Below, piece by piece: positions 34,515 through 46,167 of a stretch of 64,000 nucleotides of DNA. A program made the translations under genes and the position numbers. Every line of letters starts with the position of its first letter. The stretch's first letter is position 1. Source of the stretch: Gnetum montanum (Eukaryota > Streptophyta > Gnetopsida > Gnetales > Gnetaceae); NCBI GenBank assembly GCA_015680685.1, contig MNCI01008572.1, forward strand, positions 629,229 through 693,228. The letters are read 5' to 3'. The notes beneath the pieces are model-generated. The model had not been told where the DNA came from. It saw only the letters and a program-made list of their open reading frames with translations, and searched no databases.

Positions 34515-36819
34515 GGGTGCACGGGGTTGCTTTCATCTAGAACCAACTTCCCTTGATCAATCATTCATTGAATGTCATCTTTTAATGCCAAACAGTAATC
34601 CATGTCGTGACCACAAAGTTGATGGTAGTCACAGAACCATTCCAGCCTGAAATTCTTAGGAATTAGGGGCTCATTGGGCAAAGCCAAGGAGGGGTTCCTA
34701 AGAAGTTTGCAGTATCATTAATGCATTTTGGTTGCCTCCTCTGACATCTGCTTGTGTTGAATATACCCCACCCCTAGCAATTGCTTTAGGAATTCTAAAG
34801 CCTTAACAGGTAGCGAGGTGTATTTAGAGTGATCTTTACACTCAAAATTAGGCTTAGGTGGGGTGGATGCTTTCGGCGTCGACGTGGAGGGTTGAGCGGT
34901 GTTGCCTGGGTTAAGCATGGGGTTAGCTGGCACTGTAGCTGCTTTCTTGTTATTGTTGTTTTTAGGCTGGGCCTCGTTTGCCACGGTGGCCACCATGGCC
35001 ATTGCAGCCTTGCACTTCTCTTTGTTCTTTTAGTATACATGTTTTTATATGCAACGTAGGCTGGATCTTTGCTTGCCTTAGTTGCATCTTAAATGCTCTT
35101 GGTCTGGGCAAAATCTTGACTAAGAGTTCGTGGAGCTAGGTAATATAGTTTGGACTTAATAAAGTCATTCACTGCACCCTTAAAGATGGCCAGTAGATGG
35201 GCCTCTGTGATAGGCTCATGGATCTCATTCAGGGTAGTGCTCCACCGCTATATGAATTTTTGGACTCATTCCAGTGGATCTTGCTTGATGCTCATTAACT
35301 GATCTAGCATAACCTCTAGTTTCAAGTTATACTTGAAACAAGTTACGAACTAAGTTAACAGCTCCTCTAGGGTTGAGATAGAAGAGCGTGGAAGCACGTG
35401 GTACAAGTCTAAAGCCTTGCTCGTCAAAGACATAGCAAAGACGCAGATGATGGTGTGCGGCTATTGTTGCAGTAGGAGGGACTCAGATTTAAATGTCACA
35501 AGATGCGCATTGGGGTCACCTTCCCCGTTGTATTTTGTAAAGTGGGGGAGTGGTATCCCGGGGAGTAATGTGAGCATGGGGACTGCCGAGTTGATGGGAT
35601 CATCATGGTAGAAATCCATGACTTGTACTGTATTAGAACCAGTGGCTTTCAAGTGCTTAATTTCTTTATTAAGGGTCTGGATAAGCTGGAATGCTTGGTC
35701 TAGACCCAGGGATGATGCAGACAATTGTGGAGCTATAGGGACAGCCACCATTGGTGGTGTGGTAGGGGCAGCAACCTGGCTCATAGGTGGTGCCATTGGG
35801 GTAGCCCCTACAAAGGGTGCTTCTTGTTCTGTCCACCATCCAATGGGTGGTGTTGTTGGAGCAATGACCACTAGTGGTGCCATGGGATAGGTCGTTTACG
35901 TGATCGATGGGGTAGACCATAGTCCTGTGCTTGGTTGTACCATTTGCGAGACCTGGTATGCTTGATGGTGAGCGTAGTGAGACATTTGGGAAGGTTGCAA
36001 AGCAAGGGGAGAAGTGAATGGGGTACACCACGTGGCTAGGGATGGGCCTGCTACTAATGATGGAATAGGTGTAGATGCTGGAATGAAAGCAAGGACTGTG
36101 TGCAACTATGACGTAGGTACCATGTGCATGTAAGGCAGGGTAGCCATGATCGATGCTTGGTATGATGAAGGGATAAATTGGAGAACAGATTGTGGCAGGA
36201 TAGTGCCTGGAAACGAGATAGAGGGATAGGCATGTTGATACGCCAAGGGTATAGCATGGCTACCCATGGCTAATGAAACTGTAGTTTACGATGAGGTAGA
36301 CGTAATCATAAAGGAAGCATTCATGAAGAGCAGGTTCAACCAGAAGGATTGGATGGGAGGGATAGTCGCAAGGTTAGTTTGACCCCCATCCTCGAACTAG
36401 AAATTCAAGTCCTCTTGTTTGTCTTGGAATGCCTCATCATAGTGAGATGCCATGTCTCGCTGTTCCCTAAACCTACTTGTCCGTACCAACTGATCTAAGA
36501 TCCACCGATACATTTCTGTCAGGGGCATTAAAGCACTAGGAGCAGGGATAAATTCCCTCCCATTGCAATAAAGGAACTCGAAGTGATGTTTATCTTCGAG
36601 TTCTTGGACATCTAAGGGCATATTCACCTAGACCTTAGCATAGAGGAAATTATAAATTTCACCATGCTATACCGAGCTCTTAGGTGATCAGTTTTGGATC
36701 CTGAGAGATCAACACAGCCCTTGCATTGGGCTAAGCAGTTGCTTGGCACCTATGATGCCCTAAACTAAAAAGGGGACCTCAAGGTTTGAGGTACAAATAG
36801 CGGTGGTTGAGGAGATCAT
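34515..36819 (-). pseudogene. Element B gag
   Basis: The minus-strand start ATG at 36819 reads MISSTTAIC, like the C gag start, but meets a stop after about 19 codons. Then come a fragment at 36627-36397 (YCNGREFIPAPSALMPL), a Pro-rich middle in broken frames, a capsid part at 35883-35461 (LGLDQAFQLIQTLNKEIKHL; HFTKYNGEGDPNAHL), and a basic tail with LEFLKQLLGVGYI at 35002-34718. The GHD motif of the terminal knuckle-like segment (HQLCGHDMDY) is near 34600. Element C cuts the gene just after this, at 34515. The rest of gag and the protease continue at 17328. Many stops and frameshifts. Confidence 0.82.
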
Positions 36820-37040
36820 TTTTGCAAGGTTGAAAATAGTTTGCGAGCAAGAAAAAAAATAGAGATCGAGAGGTGATCAAAGGCTTTTCATCCTACAGGG
36901 TTCCAAAGGAACCATCATTGTGACTAGCATATACCACATAGTGCGTAAACAACTCAAGGGTGTCACGTTTACGCTGATGAGTGACAGGGTACAAAGAGCA
37001 TGCAGGACTACCCATAGGACACGAAAAAGGCATCAAAAGG
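36820..37040 (-). other. Element B leader between primer site and gag
   Basis: Short untranslated leader in element sense. It contains a purine-rich region near 36850. No other feature is visible. Confidence 0.4.
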
Positions 37041-37057
37041 CCCTCCTTCTAGTGCCA
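37041..37057 (-). other. Element B primer-binding site
   Basis: The reverse complement reads tggcactagaaggaggg, five bases inside the end of the 5' LTR (37063). Homologous to the site in element C with one base different in the fifth position. Confidence 0.75.
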
Positions 37058-37062
37058 AAAAC

Positions 37063-38836
37063 TGTAGCGATTGAAAATGTTGGTGGTTGGAACACTGAGA
37101 GGTTATCAAGAAAAAACTTTAACCCCAGATTCATGCGAGAGCCATGCTAGATAAAACGGAAGCGGGGCGCCGTGAACGATTTGGTCGATCAAACAGGGAC
37201 TTAATCAATGTAACTTAACCTTACGTGAACATTGTTTTGATTGCGAGATACGCGAGGTAAAATCAATAATCAATAAATGTGAGAATGAAGGAAATAATGC
37301 CAAACAATGATAACAATAAAGAGATAATAGAATAAACTCATGTAAGAAAATGCACCACCTCCAGGTCAAGGGTTCAATTCTTTGCCTTGTTTTGAAAGAT
37401 GTGTAATGAGTTATACCACATTGGAGGCACACAAAGAGTTCAAGAATAACTAGAATGCTCAAAATATGCCAACTATGCTCTTGAATGCGAACTTAAAAGC
37501 CAAGAATGCAAAATGCCAACAAGCCAACTACTCTCCTCAATGTAAAAAATGCCAATTCTTTAACCAAAAAACCCAACCACAAAAAAACCAACGCAAAAAG
37601 CCAACCATTTGAGCATTTTTTTTGAGGTATTATAGGGCCAGGAACAGGCGAAAAATGAGGCCTGGATGCCATGTGTCCTAGACCCCACGAGATGCTAACG
37701 TGCTCGTACTGTGTAGATGTGCAATGTCGATCGTGAACTTGCTACGCTGTAACCATGTTGTCAAAACTGGACATGTTGGAATCTGGTGTGCCAACAATGC
37801 AAGCATAAATGAAGTCTCCCCCCTAGGACTACATCTTCCCTATCCTATGAACATGGTCAAGTGTAGTGACAAATGTTGAGGGACGAACTAAGGGGTATGC
37901 CAAAGTGGAACAAAGTTGCTGATCAAGGTGAGCTTAGTCATTGCTAACAAGCTGTAGCACTAACTAAAGATTTCCTGAAGCTTCTATCAAATTTTCATAC
38001 ACTATCTAGCACTTTGAAGTAGTGTAGTTCCTTGCTACGCTACATAGCATAGCACATTGACATAGCATAGCCACCGGTTTGAACAGGAGACTTGCATTGG
38101 AGTCACCAGCTTTTGCTGAAAGCCTTGGCGCATGCCGGGTTAACCTTTAGAGCATTTTATTGGTTTGCATCTTTGATACACTATGCTACACTACATAGCA
38201 TAGCATAGCATAGTGGCCAATGTAACATGCATTTCTGTTAAAATTGTGGGGTTTCACAATAAAACTTTGCTTATGATTCTAGGGCTAACTGAGACAAGGT
38301 AGTTTTGAAAGCCACAATGCTATTAGATGCAATCTTTTTGTCAAAATGGATTGGCAGAGGAGCGTTTTACATGTTTTGCCCTTGCTACACTATGCTACGC
38401 TATGTAGCATAGCATAGCGTAGCACCCTGTGTTGGCCAAATTCCAACTTTGCCTTGTGCAAACATCTTGCTGAAGCTTGTATTCAGATGCTTGATTGATT
38501 TTTTGAAGGCTTGCTATGCTGCGCAGCGTAGCGTAGCATAGCAGACTTCTCTACTAGAAAACTTTCCAAACTATTTTGCTCATCCCAAACACTCTCAACA
38601 ACTCCTAACATAGTTTCTAGGTAGACTGTCAGCCATGTGAATTATCCAAGTGGGTAGGCCAGAAAGTCCATTGGGCCTGTCAACTCCGGAGATAGAAAAC
38701 TTACCAAACTGGACAGTCTAACCTCGATGCTTATATTTTCCTACCAAACTGTCATGAGGCTACACTTGTGGAAATCCTTGCCTCAGTTCCAAGACCTTGG
38801 TGAAGTAAGAGGGCCTTGAAATTTTATGGTGTTTTA
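37063..38836 (-). repeat. Element B 5' LTR
   Basis: A 1774 bp LTR collinear with 2780-4554. It has four palindrome clusters, near 38033-38070, 38173-38215, 38384-38423 and 38510-38545, all built on GCTACGCTA and TAGCATAGC words. On the + strand it ends ggtgtttta and is followed by ggagc, the right half of the TSD. Confidence 0.88.
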
Positions 38837-39032
38837 GGAGCACTCAAGATGGACTAGAGCTGGAGCAATTACACAAGGAACACGCTTCATCATATGGCTA
38901 TAGATGAACAACGGTGTGCACAATTTTGACATCAACAGTAATGCCGCTCATTTTCTTTTCTCTCTCTCTTTTCAAGCTATCAGTTTTTACACTGGTTTAG
39001 GATGTGTACAGAGAGTGGGAATGGATGCTGGT
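38837..39032 (+). mobile_element. Element A1, continuation between insertions B and A2
   Basis: From 38837 the sequence matches the 3' internal end of A2 (47698 onward: gcactcaggatggactag). At about 38988 it jumps to cactggtttaggatgtg, which is internal LTR sequence (compare 39520). So A1 has lost the end of its internal region and about 490 bp of its 3' LTR. At 39032 it is cut by element A2. Confidence 0.75.
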
Positions 39033-39863
39033 TGATGAACTGCGATATCAGGGCCACGATATTGGGTCCATGATATCAAAGCCTACCATGTGATGTCGAA
39101 TACCCGATATCAAGACCTGCCTCCTTACCTATAAATAAGAGGTAGGTGCACTTGGTTTTGCATTAGATAGTTAGTCCCTTAGCCAAAATCTTGCCTTTTC
39201 TCTCTCCTAGAGTTAGAATTATTTTTGCGTGCCTGCAGTAGGAATCATAAAGTGAACGGATCTTTATTCAAGCATTGTGCACCTGAGCACACCTTGTGTA
39301 CGGCAATAAAAACAAACTTTATGATAAACCTTGTAGCATCCAGAATAGATTAGTTAATGTTAATTATTATTATTAAATGCTCTCTTAGTTAATTAATGTT
39401 CTCTATCTCTCTCTCTCTACAACTCTCCTAAGTAAGCACACACAGTATGATCATTTTGAACATGTATGTAACACTTGGTAACCCAGTAACAATTAGCGTT
39501 TGGTAATCCTGGTAGTGTCGCACTAGTTTAGGATGTGTATGGCAAGTGAGAACAGATACTAGTGTTAGGATTAATTAAATCCTAGTTAATCAATAGTTAA
39601 GTTAAATTAGTCACTTAGTTATCTCTCTCTCCTCCCTTATTAGTAGCAGGACATAAAAACATAAAAGCTATAAAAATCATATACCTCAAGCTTACGTAAC
39701 CATACAATCGTGACATACAAGTAAGTTTGGGAAGACAATGATCAACCAACCCATCCTTGTTCCACAAGGGCGCATAAGCACTTAGTCCTTAGAATTTGAC
39801 CGAATCATGCATGAAACGCTCGTATTCGTATGGTTGAGCATAGGGGTACCTTACCACTCATCA
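39033..39863 (+). repeat. Element A2 5' LTR
   Basis: An 831 bp LTR. GATATC/GATATT boxes lie at 39044, 39058, 39072 and 39106, directly before the TATA box at 39130. A (CT)n run lies near 39405. It ends cactcatca. Confidence 0.92.
39130..39137 (+). promoter_or_regulatory. TATA box of the A2 LTR promoter
   Basis: TATAAATA lies only about 98 bp from the LTR start, so U3 is unusually short and the R-U5 part fills most of the LTR. The 3' LTR has the same box at 48140-48147. Confidence 0.7.
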
Positions 39864-39864
39864 T

Positions 39865-39882
39865 TGGCATCGTTGCCAGGGA
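39865..39882 (+). other. Element A2 primer-binding site (tRNA-Asp type)
   Basis: tggcatcgttgccaggga follows the LTR after one base. It matches the tRNA-Asp-complementary primer site known from Athila elements (tggcgccgttgccgggga) with three differences, of kinds expected from C-to-T or G-to-A decay. Confidence 0.8.
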
Positions 39883-39999
39883 CTTAGTTGTTTGTGCACT
39901 AATTAGAATTTAGGAAATCATTCACATTGTTGGAATGAACCCTCAAGGTTGGTTGAGAAAATAATAAACAAGAATACATTGCACACTGAACAGAAAAGT

Positions 40000-41660
40000 A
40001 TGTCTCCTTCTTCATATGAAAGTGCCTCACCACCTAGGTCTGAAACAGTAAACAATCGGTGACATAATACACATGACGTTGATCTGCCAATCTCTCAACA
40101 GTTTCGAGTGGTATATATTCATCCCAATGAGTATATACCAGACTTCACCTTTATCCTCCATCAAGATGAACAACTACATTGGCAATACTTAGAAGGTAAC
40201 ATAGTGTTACCTCCCGATCGTTCAGTCCTAAGCATGCTTCTTTGTGCTCTCAGACAAATTGGCATGCAGCACTTACACGTAGAATACGTTGTGAAAGATC
40301 ATGACTCAAGAGAATGATGTCCCATAGAGGCACAACATCAAAGGGACTTGCAACAGGAGAGACATCATAATTCTTTGAAGGGTAAGTGGTCCTAGGATGT
40401 CCCACATGTCTTAAGCGAAAATGAGGGTGTGAACCTGCCTCAAGTAGTCAGCCACACAATGATGTTCCTCCCCTTGACTTTGGCCAAGGGGTTGTGTATT
40501 AGAACCTTCATTCCACTATTCATAACCTAGATTCTGATACCCATGGGCACAAAGGATCTGAAAAAGGAACACAGACACATGATAAAGGTGGACATTCTGA
40601 TCGCAATTGTGATTGAGGACAAGACCACTGAAGAGAAGGTAGCAGACATCATCATGGTGATGGTTCTCCTTCTTCTTTACCTTCATCATCTCCTTCACCC
40701 TCTCCTTCAGTATCCAAATGCATTCATAAAGAAAAAGACCATGGGGATAAAGGTAAGCAAAGTGGAAGTCATAAGTGAAATAGCTAGGAAAGGGGATGAG
40801 GACACTCTAGATAATCACAACATAGAAGAAGGAAAAGTAGGGAACAATGTAGGCATCATAGACACCATGGACGAGACAATCACGATGAACCCTACTCGCT
40901 ACTTGAAGTATGTTAGACATAACTAAGGCTATTAGAATTTCAACAAGGCACCAAAAAGATAGTAGGATCAAGAGATTAGATATGAACAATATCCCACGAT
41001 TTGAAGGGGGATACAATGCTAATCCTCATAATCACTTATAAGCATTCGATGATGTGTGTTCCTTACAAAACATAGAGAATGAATGGCAAAAACTTAAGTT
41101 GTTCCCGTGGACACTAGTTAAAGAACCAGAAAGTTGGTACTAGTCCTTAGAATCGAAATCTATTCATAGGTGGAGTACCATGTTAGAATTGTTCAACGAT
41201 AAGTACTAAATGTAATCCGAGTGTCCAACCTGCGAAAGCAAATCCAAGGCTAGAAATAAGGAGGACACGAACCCTTGGATGCTACCATGGGCCGATACTA
41301 TGCACTATTACATCGTTGTCCTAGCCATGGTTATTCGCAAAGGGATCAACTGCACCATCTCATAGATGGGCTTAGGCATGAAACGAGAAGAACCCTTGGG
41401 ACTTATGCCCAAGGAAGACTATTCGAGCTTAGGTCCCATCAAATTCAAAGACTATTGAAGCAATTTGCTAAGGAAGAAGGTGAGCTACAAAAGAGAGAAA
41501 GTGTGGAAGAGTATAATAGAGATTTTGTGAGAATGAAGAAGAGTCACCACTCGAAGAGATGGTGAATAAGAAAACTTTGCCTATCCAAAAGTTGACATTA
41601 AAAGTATCAGCAAAGGTAGATCAAATGTGAGATTCCCTAGATAATAGATTTCAAACTATT
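40000..41660 (+). pseudogene. Element A2 gag
   Basis: A start at ATG 40000 (MSPSSYESASPP) meets a stop at 40060. Open pieces follow: 40108-40317 and 40543-40926. A capsid-like stretch from about 40980 reads IPRFEGGYNANPHN, NEWQKLKLFPWTL and EPESWY with stops. The 41275-41565 frame adds RYYALLHRCPSHGYSQRDQ and LIDGLRHETRR, the gag region of this clade. Beyond 41.6 kb the frame is decayed. Confidence 0.7.
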
Positions 41661-42600
41661 CTTAAAATAGTAGAGGAGTCTAGAGAGTAAGGTACTAATC
41701 TTAAAAAAAGAAAAAAGAGAGAAGCTGAACATGCACGTAGCAAGGGTAAGGGCAAAGTTGCCATCATTGAAAAGGTTGTGGATTCAGAAATAGACAATCA
41801 TAGTGGATGTGAGATATGTCAATATGACCATCCTAAGGGATGTTGCCCTATAATCTCACATCTGTAGGAGTCTAGGGTGTATGCACTCAACCCACGATTG
41901 AACAAACAGCAAACACCTCAAAGGTTACCTTATCCTCAAGGTAACCCAAGATAGTTCCACCAACCCTTAATGTATTATCCCAGTGGAACTCCACAACAAC
42001 CGATTGAGCAATATCAATGATGGAAAAACCCACAATCATGGGGAATGCCACCACCAAGGTAACAATATCCTTACCGGCAACCTGACCCATATGGATATTA
42101 TGTGTAGTATCCAGTCTCTCCATGTAACTCTACTAGTCACATTACTCCTCAACCTCACTACCAAGCTCATGAGTATTATAGGACTTCTTCTCCTAGGGGC
42201 AATGTTCCAAAAACATACCATCCTTCTCATCCAGCCGCATCTCTTCCATCAATAGCTCCATTACCACCTACTCTAGCTATGCAGGGTGAAATCCCTACCC
42301 AGCCCCAGCAATGTAACACCACAAGGGCTGTTAACTCTCAGCCTATTGTTGGTTCCAACAACCACATGAAGAAAAGACCTTTCTTTCAAACCAATAGTCC
42401 AACTAAGCCCTTACAATCACAAGTAGCTAATTCCTTATATGCCTCAGTATCAATCAAAACTATGGAGCCTCCTTCAACCCAACCACCACACTCAATGCAT
42501 AAGGTCATGCTAACACATGCTATCACCAATTAGATCAAAGTTGGCCATCTTCCTAGGAAATTCTCTAATCCTAGGAGTCCTCTAAGATATTTACAAATCA
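41661..42600 (+). pseudogene. Element A2 gag C-terminus and linker, decayed
   Basis: A possible zinc-knuckle remnant, CEICQYDHPKGCC, lies near 41812-41850. The rest is Pro/Gln-rich in broken frames (42279-42533 PPSTQPPHS). It leads into the protease. Confidence 0.5.
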
Positions 42601-43031
42601 CTAGAAATGAATCGTGCAAGGCTCTTTTGGATTCAAGTTCCGGTGTCAACTTGATTTCTCAAGAAATGTACAAGGCCTGGAACCTGCCTCCACTCAAAAA
42701 GAGTAAAATTCATCTAGAGTTGGTCAACCAGTCCATCACTATCCCATTGGGACTAGTGGAGGACATTGTTACCACTGTTTGTGGGTGGTCATACCTAGCT
42801 AACTTCCTAGTGATTCAGGTGAACAACAGTAAGGGGGACTTCCCAATCATAATGGGAAGGGCATGGCTAAGCACCATCGATGCATGCCTAGGAATCTACG
42901 ATCTTTCCCTAGAAATATCAAAGGAAAATACATTCAGAAAGATCAAGAAGGAGAAAGTTCCATGCATCGCATACAGTGACACAAGGTGTAATTGCATGCA
43001 AAGGTCATGGGTTATGCAAAGTTTAACATAG
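42601..43031 (+). pseudogene. Element A2 protease
   Basis: Retropepsin-like: LLDSSSGVNLISQEMYKAW near 42627 (Asp-Ser-Ser in place of Asp-Leu/Thr-Gly-Ala), LELVNQSITIPLGLVEDIV and the terminal FPIIMGRAWLSTIDA near 42840. The spacing and the LVEDIV segment are typical of the Athila branch. It is open for 134 codons and then stops at 43029. Confidence 0.75.
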
Positions 43032-43269
43032 CCTGCATGCAATCAGTGTGCACAAGTGATCAACATACAAAGATTTCTGTATGCAACAGCCACACAACAG
43101 GAAGGCACCCAATGGCTGACAGCTAAGCAAGAAAGCGGTTCAATCATATGCATGGAACCAACTAAGGGTTTGACTTACACTTACATCAATAGCATAGATG
43201 CATTAGAGCAAGTCCACCACCAACTTCCAAGCCTTAACCTCGAAAATATCAACTAGGGGAAGTTGAAAA

Positions 43270-44923
43270 TCCTTGAGAAATTTAAGTAGGAGCCCCTCAA
43301 GCTGAAACCATTACCCACCGGTATGGAATACACATTCCTTAAAAATGGAAAACTGGTAATTATTAACGCTAAGCTTGCTCCACAACAAAAATAGAGACTG
43401 CTAAAGGTAATAAATAAATAATCAAAAGCCTTCACTTGGTCATATCCCAAATTAACTGGAACAGATCCTAGGATATGCCAACATAGGATTTACACTGACC
43501 CTTTCATGAAGCCTTGAAGACAACCACAGAGGCTATTGAACCCAAAACTGAAGCAAGTAGTCAAGGAAGAAATCGAATAGCTTCTCAAGGTTGGGTTCAT
43601 ATACCCCATTGTTGATAGTGAATGGGTTAGCCCCTTAGTTATTGTGCCTAAAAAAGGAGGCAAATGGAGGATGTGCATAGATTTTAGGCTACTAAATATG
43701 GCAACATTCAAAGATCACCTTCCATTGCCATTTGTTGACTAAGTCTTAGACACCATCACAGGGCATTGCTATTACAGTTTTTTGGATGGATATAGCGAAT
43801 ATAACCAAATAAAAATAGCCCCAAAAGACCAAGCCAAGACTACATTCACTAGTCCTTGGAGAACATTTACATACAAACAGGTGTCATTTGGCTTGTGCAA
43901 TTCCCCTGCAACATTTCAATGATTAGTTCTAAGCATATTCCAGCAACATATAGGAAATGGTGTGGAGGTCTTTATGGACGACTTCTCCACTTATGGAACA
44001 AACTTTAATCAAGCCTTGGACTGGTTAAAGCAAGTGTTAAAAAGATGTGTAGAAACCAATTTGAGGCTCAACTGGCAAAAAAGCCATTTGATGGTCCAAG
44101 AAGGTGCCGTACTATAGCACAAAATCTCACACACAGGGATAGAGGTAAACCCCAAGAAAATCAAAGTTATCTAAGGAATTACCTGTCAACCAAAAACTAT
44201 CAAAGACATTTGGTCATTCCTTGGACACACTAGCTACTATAGGAGATTTATTGAGAACTTTTAAAAGGTTTCCAAACCATTGGTGGAATAATGAAAAAGG
44301 ATGTACCTTTCAAATGGACTAGGGAATGCGAATTAGCTTTCCAAACTCTGAAACAGAAGCTAGTAGAAACACCCATTCTACAAGCTCCTGACTGGTTCAA
44401 ACCATTTTATATCATGACTAACACATCCAACTATTCCTTAGGAGCCATACTTACACATTTAGATGACCAGAAGCATCCTTATTACATCCACTATGCAAGT
44501 AGAAGTATCGTTGGTGCACAACTTAACTACACTATCACAGAGAAGGAATTAATGGTTGTAGTGTTTACACTAGAAAAGTTTAGACATTGTGTATTGAGAT
44601 ATAAAGTATATATACATATAGATCATAGTGTGATCTGGTTCCTCATGAATAAGCCAATGGTAAGCCCTCATATCATATGATGGCTTGTAATCTTACAAGA
44701 GTTTGATCTTACAATGATCGATTGTAAAGGCACTGAGAACATAGTTGCTGATCATTTATCTCAATTGCGATGGGACAACAAAGAGGATGTGTATCCAATT
44801 TTTGATTATTTCCTTAATGAATTCCTCTTTGTTGGTGTAGCGAACAATCAATCACCTATGGAGACAACTAGCACAATAGCATTCTTACCTATCTCCTCAC
44901 CCAACAAATACCACAAGAGTTGA
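43270..44923 (+). pseudogene. Element A2 reverse transcriptase and RNase H
   Basis: The RT reads, with about ten stops: VDSEWVSPLVIVPKKGGKWR near 43610, DHLPLPFVD, the FTYKQVSFGLCNSPATFQ core, and the catalytic FMDD at 43971-43982. The thumb follows (FLGHTSYYRRFIENF). The RNase H is open at 44291-44680: PFYIMTNTSNYSLGAIL, HYASRSIVGAQLNYT, EKELMVVVFTLEKFRH and HIDHSVIWFL. The first catalytic Asp (usually DAS) is Asn (NTS). ADHLSQLRWDN near 44750 marks its end. The enzyme is inactive. Confidence 0.85.
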
Positions 44924-46167
44924 ACCTTAAGAAGAAACAATAGTTTCTTCACCAAGCCAAGTACTTTATGGAGATCAATGGGCAACTTTACAAAGTGTGT
45001 CCTGATGGCTTGGTTCGATGGTGTGTTCCCGATATAGATAAATTGCAAGTTCTCCAAGATGCTCATGAGGGTCCTTGTGGGGATCATTATGTTGGGAGAT
45101 AAACAGCCATCAAGATCTTACTTGCAGGATATTATTGGCCTACATTGTTTTGGGATGCCCATCAATTCGTCCAATCTTGTGAGCACTATCAACGTGATGG
45201 GGGAATGACTGCTAGAATGGAAGGTCCACAACAATGGATCCAACCATCAGAACCCTTCAACATTTGGGGAATTGATTTTATGGGGCTAATTACACCAATG
45301 TTCAATGGAAAAGTTTATAATATTGTTACTATTGATTACCTAACAAAATGGGTAGAAGAAGCTGTTGTTAAGGATTGTACATCATCTANNNNNNNNNNNN
45401 NNNNNNNNNNNNNNNNNNNNNNNNNNNNNAAATTAATGCAACGCTTAGGGGTTGAACACAAACTAACAACACCATACCACCCCCAAGAGAATGGTCAAGC
45501 TAAAGTCACCAATAGGGAGATTATGAAAATATTGACAAGAACTATTAGCAAGTTTAGGTGATACTAGAGCACTAAACTAAATGATGCTCTTTGGGCATAC
45601 TGCTCCACATGGAAACTCCCTACAGGCTACTCTCCCTATGAGTTAGTGTACAGTAAATTACCAACACTTCTCATTCAAACTGAGCTCCATACACTATCCA
45701 TGACATGTGATCTCAACCTTGACCTTCATCTAGCATAGAAACAATGGTTGGTAACCCTTAACTTGCTAGATGAAAATCGACTAGCTACTCTATCATCTAA
45801 TGAATTGCACAAGGCATTTAATAAACAATGTCATGACCTAAGGATTAGGAAAGTTAAATATCAACCGGGAGATAAGACTCTCTACTGGAATCCCACACAT
45901 GTGCCACAACATACTAAACTTCAAACATTGTGGGAAGGACCGTATATTATTTATGCAATTTTTCCTTCAGAGGCCATGACAATATACAAACCTGAGAGCT
46001 TGAATAAGAAACTGTTGGTCAACGTGCAACAAACCAAACCTTTCCATGAGCTTGGGATAGCCAGTACACATGCTACCTTTATTTATGGACAACCTTGCTC
46101 GCTATTTCAGATCTCCTCCTTCCAACTCAGTTGTGGGGGAGATGGCCACCTATGCCAACCAGTCTAG
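44924..46167 (+). pseudogene. Element A2 integrase (contains an assembly gap)
   Basis: The zinc region (DAHEGPCGDHY, CEHYQRDGG) has the second Cys changed to Tyr. Core motifs are [14 protein letters not shown] near 45260, DYLTKWVEE near 45340 and HPQENGQAK near 45480, where the catalytic Glu position reads Lys. A run of 41 N (45389-45429) hides the segment with the second catalytic Asp. The C-terminal domain has YQPGDKTLYW near 45860 and ends at about 46167. Collinear with A1 at 1-1200. Non-functional. Confidence 0.82.
45389..45429. other. Assembly gap (41 N)
   Basis: All N. Alignment with A1 (positions 389-489) suggests about 101 bases are missing, so the gap length may be too short. Confidence 0.95.

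Larger units (their letters stand above)
2780..38836 (-). mobile_element. Element B: Tat/Ogre-like Ty3/gypsy retrotransposon, inserted in A1 and interrupted by C
   Basis: Two direct copies of a 1.77 kb LTR bound the unit (2780-4554 and 37063-38836). Read on the minus strand the LTR begins TGAAACACC (TAAAACACC in the right copy) and ends CGCTACA. A purine tract lies inside the left LTR and a primer-binding site inside the right LTR, so the element points left. The flanking 5-mers gaagc (2775-2779) and ggagc (38837-38841) are a one-mismatch TSD. Minus-strand order is gag (36.8-34.5 kb), protease (17.3-15.8 kb), an antisense gene, RT (9.8-8.2 kb), second RNase H, integrase (7.5-6.36 kb). Subtracting element C leaves about 18.9 kb of B. 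It must be younger than A1 and older than C. Confidence 0.88.

Noticed and set aside
35618-35890. Plus-strand 90-codon ORF in the element B gag
   Set aside because: Shadow of the minus-strand gag frame (Pro/Ala-rich sequence read backward as Gly/Ala/Val).
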